In this document: one piece after another, positions 56,540-64,000 of the stretch
Layout of the letters: every line of letters starts with the position of its first letter
Numbering within the stretch: the stretch's first letter is position 1
DNA from: Chondrosia reniformis
Taxonomy: Eukaryota > Porifera > Demospongiae > Chondrillida > Chondrillidae
DNA: 64,000 nt
Assembly (NCBI GenBank): GCA_947172415.1
Contig: OX359202.1
Location: 1,614,501 to 1,678,500, forward strand
Direction: 5' to 3'
The notes under the pieces: model-generated
Databases searched by the model: none
What the model was told of the DNA's origin: nothing
Seen by the model: the letters and a program-made list of their open reading frames with translations, nothing else
Made by a program: the position numbers and the translations under genes

Positions 56540-59139
56540 CTACATAATAACAAGTAAAGCTGGGATCAGTGATGTTGCCATGACTACAAAACATAATCCT
56601 GGCCATACATGCTGAAAGGCAGGGTAGATGGAGTTGTATACGAGAGAGGCTATCAGAGTTGCTACACTCTGAGCAATACTCAAAATGGCAAATAGCACAC
56701 CTATATACAAAAACAGAAGAGGATGTAATATTAAGACTTAATACGCACAACTGTTGATGCAGACAGCCCTTCGAGGGAATACAGATGCCATGAAATTTGA
56801 CAGCTACATGAAATTATGTAGAATAAGCTATGATTACATATAATCACTTATTTGAAGAAACGTGCGCTTTTTATCTTTTAGAAGGTTCATCTTTTGACTA
56901 TTAGAGCGTCTAAAGAGGGAGATTTGGTATATCTTTTGGTCGAAAGCTCTAATAGTCGAAAGATGTACCTTCTAAAAGATAAGTTCGATGCAGTTAGAAG
57001 AAATCCTTATTCTGTTAGCAAACACATGTATTAATCACAAATTTCCAACTGTAGATGCATTAGCTCAACTTCAATCATACCTATACACATGTACGTAACT
57101 CAGAGTAGACATACCTACTCTATATACTTAGGCAAGGGTTATACCAATACGTTACAACATACATACTACACTCTGGTTCCCATTAAGTGAACTTCTGTTC
57201 CACCCATTAGCTCCATGTACTCCTCAGGAGATATGAGTGGGTGGGGTAAATCCAGAGTCAAATGATGAGACATTTAGTTCTGATTAAGGGATGGTAATTA
57301 TGGTATTTGACCAATGAAACATCTAATATACTATTTTCCTACATGCTATGCCTATTCTGTAAAAAAAGCCTATAGGGGAAAACTAAACCTGAAGAGAGCT
57401 TTGGACATACGTACACACACTTTTCATGTGACAAACCTATGCCTATGATGAAGCACTTGTTTGCCACAGAATACCAACATAATGAAGGGCGGAGTTCCCA
57501 GAAACAGCTGTCTGGCCCAGTGGAGCAGAAGAAGAAAGAAAAGAAAAGAAAAGATTCCTGTTTCTTCATCTAAAGCATTCTCCAGGTTTAGTTCCCTATA
57601 GACTTTCCCACAGAGTAGGTATAGCATGTAGGAAAATGGTGTTTCATGATAAATAGACCTCATGGGACACACAATTATAAACATGGGTAAAAGCATTGTT
57701 AAATATATGCATTTCATTAATTCCTAGTAGACCTCACCTTGATGGTCTTCTGAGGCTAATTTGGAGAGCATAGATCTGAGGGTTGGTGTATACATGCCTC
57801 TTAATGTTCCCAAAACTGCAGCTGTAAAATGAGGGAGATTATATGGCAACTATAGGAGAAATCCTTTTCACATGCTAGCATTCAATAAACATGGATAAAC
57901 ACAGTCTGGGTAACCCAGGTCTTGTGGTGAATGTAATGGAGATTCTTTAACTAGTCAATATACATAAAAGTTCCTATATACATAGCTAATACACTAGATA
58001 TAGAGTCAATGATAGGAGATGGAAGATATGGGTGGGTGTATCTTACCAAGAAACATCTCCCAGGTAATAGCGGCTACACCCACAATTGTTAGCATCACAA
58101 TACCACTGATGAGGCCAATAGCCACTATAATGTGGTCACTGACACCAATACGCGAGAGAAGGGGAGCGACTAAAAGACTAGCTAGCCCATTCAAGCTAAT
58201 CATGACTGCAGAGAAGTAACCAACGAGTTCTGAAGACCAACAAAGTGGTTCTCCTAAGGCAAATAAATATTCTACATCTGTTAATCCAATAAATGTCATT
58301 TGAGTGAGGAAAAACACACCAATCAGCATTACAAAAACAAATACAGACCATTTTCCTCTCTGAATCAACGCCTTGCAAAACTTGGAAAACATTTTCCTAA
58401 TTTTGAGTTTATTGTTTTTGTGATGCCTAGAGACGGATTCTGGCAGAGCAATTACTACATAATAGATAGCTACACAGTAGCAGCACATGGCAATCAGATA
58501 AAGATTAGTATATCCAATATTTTCTGTGATAATTCCACTTAATAGTCCACCCAAAGTAGCAGCAAAATAAAACATTCCTTCAAGAATGCTCAACCGAGCT
58601 GTACGATGACCCATTGAACTGGTGTCTGCAATATAAGAGTATGAAATTACATTAACAACACAGAAACTCCCTCCAAGTCCATCCAAAAAGACAGCCAATA
58701 AAAGGTAGTAGATGTCCAATTGAAGTTGTAAGATCAATACAACTACAAGGAGACTTAGAAGAGTCATGAGCGATGGAACCAGAAAGAACAGTTTCCTCCC
58801 CCATGTATCTGAAATGTGCCCACACACCAGAGCAGCAATACCCGCCGGAATTGCCAGGACAATGTTGGAGTACAAAAGAAAGTGAGACGCATCGGTCTGA
58901 ACCGCCTCAAGGATGTTTGGCACGGTACCTTCACATCCTCCTGAGCTGCGATTGGTATTATCGGTGTTAGTGCCTCTAGAAACAGCTAAAGAAGTACAGT
59001 TGGGAGACCTCTGACACACCAAATCATGAACCAGATCGATGTAGGCCAGGTAAGTCAGAAATCTGGCAGTCATACAGAGGAAAAGGACTGGTTCTACTGT
59101 CATCCATTTTCTACTACGCTTCAAGAAACAGCTGGTCAT
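56540..59139 (-). CDS. SLC46-type major facilitator transporter
   Basis: Multi-pass transporter of the SLC46 family (proton-coupled folate transporter, SLC46A3 and relatives), at the plasma or lysosomal membrane. Exons in transcription order: 59139-58047, 57821-57738, 56700-56540, giving 445 residues, the family's usual size. Visible: a cytosolic basic N-terminus (MTSCFLKRSRKWMTVEP), a first helix, a large N-glycosylatable loop with Cys (CTSLAVSRG, TNRSSGGCEG), the MFS loop GHISDTWGRKLFFLVPS, then helices including FLDGLGGSFCVVNVISYSYI and, in the last exon, IPALLVIM. The central loop is basic (RHHKNNKLKIRK). The substrate cannot be told from sequence. Introns hold a long hairpin (56868-56992) and a dispersed repeat (57330-57620). 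Confidence 0.9.
56868..56992. repeat. Long imperfect hairpin in an SLC46 intron
   Basis: Arms tatcttttagaaggttcatc + ttttgactattagagc and gctctaatagtcgaaagatg + taccttctaaaagata pair over about 36 bp around a roughly 45-nt loop. Probably a tiny fold-back MITE. Confidence 0.75.
57330..57625. repeat. Dispersed repeat in fold-back arrangement
   Basis: The left arm (ttttcctacatgctatgcct, gaagagagctttgga) and right arm (agtaggtatagcatgtagga) are inverted copies of the family also found at 720, 28905 and 61447. Confidence 0.7.
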
Positions 59140-59157
59140 TTTCGTATCTATCAGAGA

Positions 59158-59290
59158 GTACGGTAGTACTCTCTAAGTAGGGATGGCCGAGAAAAAACAT
59201 GGCCGCCCTATATTCAATGTATTATCAATTAATACCTCATAAATCAACAACGATGGGATTTTCGGTTGCATTCGAGTGTTTGCAGTCGTT
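59158..59290. repeat. Dispersed repeat upstream of the SLC46 start codon
   Basis: Matches 42780-42915: tactctctaagtaggg, aaaacatggccgccctat, tattatcaattaa, tttgcagtc. It is only about 20 bp from the start codon, so it may form the promoter or 5' UTR. The following stretch, 59390-59530, resembles about 35225-35345 (gaactagggaataggctacc). Confidence 0.6.
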
Positions 59291-59879
59291 TTTGCATGCT
59301 TTTATAAACGCCTTCGCAAAGTGGTTAAACCGAAATAGACCAAATTCTGAAATTCCTCATTTTTATCTTTTTCTTCTTTTTTCAAATGAGCTAGCGCTAA
59401 CATGCGAACTTACGCAGTAGACCCTACTACATACAAATACTAAATCGTATTGAATGTTTCCGAACTAGGGAATAGGCTACCCTAGATTTCAACGCGCTCC
59501 ATCTGAAGCGTGTTACTTTTGAAAGTGCCAAATTAAGGGTCTCTTCGAACGCCATTTTTTAATTAAGTTTCAAATTCTCTGTATATAAAATAAGTAACTC
59601 GATTTAGTAATATTTGTGGTACTGCCGTTACCCGCGATCGAATTTCTTAGTCGCTTTGCAGGGCCTATATACAGTCGTATTCTTAACGATTATGGACACT
59701 TTAATATTCTAAACTGAATGTTACAGAACGGCAGAAAACGTATTTGACAAATTTGGGATCTTTTCGGACGCCATTTTTTTTAATTTAGAGCTCTATTATA
59801 TCGTCTATTCTGCTACTTTATTTGAGTTTTTGCCAAGAAAACTTTTAAAACAAATGTTAACAAGAAAAAGGGGCAATAC

Positions 59880-60254
59880 AAGTTAAATAAAAACATTCAA
59901 AAATGAAGGGATGGCACTATGACAGTGATTGGCACATCTAGAAAAATAACGAAACAAGAAAGTGATCATATGGTAAGGCTAACATTGTAGAAGTGGCATA
60001 CTGAAACTTAACTATATACACATCACTTCTATGTTTGGGCGCATCGATCCCTACTTCTAGTATATCCATGATGCGCCCAAACATAGAAGTGATGTGTACA
60101 GATAAGTTTCAGTATGCCACTTCTGCAACGTTAGCCTTACCATATGATCACTTTCTTGTTTCGTTACTTTTTCTAGATGTGTCAATCACTGTTATAGTGC
60201 CATCGGGTGCCATCCCTACTTTAAACTTCATTTTTGAATGTATTTATTTAACTT
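59880..60254. mobile_element. Complete fold-back MITE, near-perfect palindrome
   Basis: About 375 bp with arms inverted almost end to end. The left arm runs aagttaaataaaaacattca ... gtgattggcacatctag ... aaggctaac ... catcacttctatgtttgggc. The right arm returns the same sequence inverted to tttatttaactt. It serves as reference copy for fragments at 1600, 6286, 6845, 7095, 34370, 35380, 43060 and 44703. It lies between the divergent SLC46 and PP1 genes. Confidence 0.85.
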
Positions 60255-60387
60255 TATTATTCGTACTCACATGAGACACCATTTTATTAAGGATGGTGAT
60301 GAATATCATTATCTCCCGCGACAGGCAAGTGGGCAGGGCGAAGGAAAAAGCATTTTTGTCTGAAACTAAGGAAACGTCTCTCCAAGG

Positions 60388-64000
<3,613 letters not shown>

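Noticed and set aside
57424..57717. Minus ORF YLLCGKVYRELNLENALDEE as a gene
   Set aside because: Belongs to a dispersed repeat family also seen near 720, 28905 and 61447.

Overview
The window is animal nuclear DNA and most likely comes from a sponge (Porifera, probably a demosponge). That is inference. The supporting signs are AT-rich DNA, intron-rich but compact genes with GT-AG introns (some only about 60 nt), a receptor tyrosine kinase whose ectodomain combines SRCR and fibronectin III modules, an HRDLACRN catalytic loop, and many short inverted-repeat transposons. I saw no bacterial-style operons, tRNA, rRNA or CRISPR array.

Layout, left to right. (1) 78-3102, plus: the 3' half of the exon-junction helicase eIF4A3. 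(2) 4735-7901, minus: a complete four-exon mitochondrial carrier of the SLC25A29 type. Its start lies about 90 bp from a divergent small exon at 7991. (3) 7902-19545: a segment present in two rearranged copies. The left copy is interrupted by a 6.5 kb Ngaro-like tyrosine-recombinase retrotransposon (9031-15516) with textbook split direct repeats, decayed ORFs and two apparent introns. The right copy holds what looks like the unoccupied insertion site. A 50-codon first exon of unknown identity lies at 15939. (4) 20307-39033, plus: a 22-exon, 1321-residue receptor tyrosine kinase. Its order is signal peptide, SRCR, FN3, SRCR, FN3, SRCR, SRCR, FN3, FN3, membrane span, split kinase, and a tail with a YMDM motif. 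The first SRCR+FN3 units are very recent tandem duplicates. Its largest intron carries two DNA transposons, one with a decayed transposase plus an opposing gene resembling a coiled-coil/BEN protein.

(5) 39034-43800: MITEs and a roughly 40-copy 36-bp minisatellite that may be an exon. (6) 43967-46573 and 47053-49412, plus: two more SLC25A29-like carriers with the same intron positions as the first. They are followed after 111 bp by trans-3-hydroxy-L-proline dehydratase (49524-51011) and then by a PGP-type HAD phosphatase (51560-53853). (7) 54540-55390: a GC-richer stretch that looks like a promoter plus transcript but has no recognisable gene. (8) 56540-59139, minus: an SLC46-type MFS transporter. 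(9) 60388-64000, plus: the 5' half of protein phosphatase 1 catalytic subunit, running off the window, with a 22-bp minisatellite just upstream of one splice acceptor.

The genes do not form one pathway. The carrier trio, hydroxyproline dehydratase, PGP phosphatase and SLC46 transporter share a small-molecule transport and metabolism theme, while eIF4A3 and PP1 are housekeeping genes. Exon boundaries come from reading GT-AG sites and frame by eye. For each complete multi-exon gene the exon lengths sum to a multiple of three. No database search was run.
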